From assembly GCF_036067295.1 (NCBI RefSeq), contig NZ_CP107954.1:7316001-7380000 (forward strand): a stretch of DNA of 64,000 nucleotides, given 5' to 3'. This document shows, one piece after another, positions 63,038 through 64,000 of this stretch. The notes beneath the pieces are model-generated. The model was not told the origin of the DNA. It made no database searches and worked only from the letters and a program-made list of their open reading frames with translations. The DNA comes from Kribbella sp. NBC_00382. GTDB taxonomy: Bacteria; Actinomycetota; Actinomycetes; Propionibacteriales; Kribbellaceae. Numbering within the stretch: position 1 is the stretch's first letter; each line of letters begins with the position of its first letter. Both the position numbers and the translations under genes were made by a program.

Positions 63038-63849
63038 GACGCCCTCCGTCCGAGCCGCGGGATCGACTCGATCAGCTGCCGGGTGTACTCGTGCTGCGGG
63101 TCCTTGAAGACCTGGTGCACGTCACCGACCTCGACCAGCCGGCCCTCGTACATCACCGCGACCCGGTCGACCAGTTGCGCGTGCACTCCCATGTCGTGCG
63201 AGATCACCATCAGCGTCACGCCGAAGTCCTGGCGCAGGTCGGCCAGGCTCTGCAGGATCACCCGCTGGATCGTCACGTCCAGCGCGGTGGTCGGTTCGTC
63301 GGCGATCACCAGGTCGGGTTCGAGCGCGACGCAGATCGCCATCAGCACGCGCTGCTTCATCCCACCGGACAGTTCGTGCGGGTACATCCGGGCCACGCGC
63401 GGCTCCAGGCCGACCTGGTCGAGCAGTCGGCCGATCAGCTCGGTGAGTCCCTCTTTGCGGTCGGGCGCGTGTTCGAGGATGACGTCCTTGAACTGGTCCT
63501 CGACGCGCATGACCGGGTTGAGCGAGCTCTGCGAGCCCTGGGGCAGATAGGAGAGCGCGCTCCAGCGCAGTACGCGGAGCTCCTCGCCGTCGACCTTCAT
63601 CAGGTCGATCGGCGAACCGCCCTTGCGGTGGAAGATCGCCTCGCCGGCGGTCACCTTGCCCGGTGGTTTGAGCAGTCGCAGCAGCGCGACCGCGAGCGTC
63701 GACTTGCCGCTGCCCGACTCCCCCGCGATGCCGAGGATCTCACCGCGGCGGACGGACAGGTTCAGGTCCTGTACCGCCCTCACGTCGCCCTTGTTGGTCG
63801 AGTACACGACCTCCAGGCCGGACACCTCCAGCACGGTCTGCTCACTCAC
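63034..63849 (-). CDS. Oligopeptide/dipeptide-type ABC transporter ATPase (OppD-like)
   Basis: A 271-residue ATPase. Walker A is AGESGSGKST, the signature is HELSGGMKQRV, Walker B is LVIADEPTTALD and the switch His is in MVISHDMGVHAQL. The GTG start overlaps the 3' end of the permease gene by 8 bp, and the stop overlaps the OppF-like start. It is one of the two ATPases of the importer. Confidence 0.92.
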   Translation of the reverse strand: MSEQTVLEVSGLEVVYSTNKGDVRAVQDLNLSVRRGEILGIAGESGSGKSTLAVALLRLLKPPGKVTAGEAIFHRKGGSPIDLMKVDGEELRVLRWSALSYLPQGSQSSLNPVMRVEDQFKDVILEHAPDRKEGLTELIGRLLDQVGLEPRVARMYPHELSGGMKQRVLMAICVALEPDLVIADEPTTALDVTIQRVILQSLADLRQDFGVTLMVISHDMGVHAQLVDRVAVMYEGRLVEVGDVHQVFKDPQHEYTRQLIESIPRLGRRAS

Positions 63850-64000
63850 CGGCCACTCCTCTCAGCCGTGGGTTGTAGACCTCTTCGAGGCCGATGTTGA
63901 TCATGTTCAGCGCCGCGAACAGCGCCGTCAGCAAGACGATCGGGACCACGAACATCGGCCACGCGCCGAGCGTCAGCGCGCCGGTGTTGATCGCGTTGAA
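63842..64000 (-). CDS. ABC transporter permease, C-terminal end
   Basis: The last 52 residues of a membrane protein whose start lies beyond the window. A hydrophobic helix (MFVVPIVLLTALFAALNMIN) precedes GLEEVYNPRLRG, the typical C-terminus of DppC/OppC-type permeases. It overlaps the OppD-like gene by 8 bp. Confidence 0.85.
   Translation of the reverse strand, partial: FNAINTGALTLGAWPMFVVPIVLLTALFAALNMINIGLEEVYNPRLRGVAGE

Overview
The window is 64 kb of very GC-rich, densely packed chromosome from an actinobacterium. The evidence is GC-ending codons throughout, many GTG starts, ATGA/GTGA stop-start overlaps, an actinobacterial furA-katG pair, a DUF5997 gene beside a LysR-effector gene, PPOX/F420-type and MT0933-type small proteins, and a geosmin synthase. 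The frequent GTAC tetramer and the gene content make a Propionibacteriales member (Kribbella or a relative) my best guess; this is inference. I recognised no rRNA, tRNA, CRISPR array, phage or insertion sequence.

Left part (1-20 kb): the end of a PhoX/DUF839 protein; a methyltransferase-MFS-amino acid lyase operon; a type II NADH dehydrogenase; a ferritin-like protein; a two-component system whose kinase is fused to a DUF4173 membrane domain; an alpha/beta hydrolase; a GH65 phosphorylase with its phosphoglucomutase; a class A penicillin-binding protein; and a desaturase/ferredoxin-reductase pair divergent from a PucR-type regulator. Three genes here, plus an NmrA-like gene near 33 kb, have a TGTCACA-N16-GTCT promoter on their own strand. 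It looks like a small ECF-sigma (SigJ/ECF41-type) regulon.

Middle (20-47 kb): a 1828-residue single-chain acyl-CoA carboxylase; furA-katG; a LysR effector domain without a DNA-binding domain, divergent from a DUF5997 gene; an NmrA/cupin/LtrA operon; an MFS exporter translationally coupled to a LexA-like repressor; a MauE/Tat-exported protein/Cys-rich protein trio; assorted small enzymes; a secreted metalloprotease; a MarR regulator with its palindromic operator; a frameshifted DUF1772 gene; and a Tat-exported phospholipase C.

Right part (47-64 kb): a non-coding array of seven hairpin-bearing units of about 115 bp is followed by what looks like one leftward operon (about 61.5 to 48.7 kb). In transcription order it encodes family 2B encapsulin shell B, a two-domain geosmin synthase, family 2B shell A, a polyprenyl diphosphate synthase, IspH, IspG, a bestrophin-like (DUF4239) membrane protein, a surface-anchored beta-propeller protein with a Pro-Thr stalk, and a LAL-type LuxR regulator. 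Nearly every junction overlaps or is a few bases wide. This is the most interesting system in the window: a dedicated terpenoid (geosmin) route in which the last two MEP enzymes, the prenyl synthase, the cyclase and two different nanocompartment shells are co-encoded. The window ends in an oligopeptide-type ABC transporter operon. Two families of dispersed palindromic repeats, two copies each, lie in intergenic gaps.
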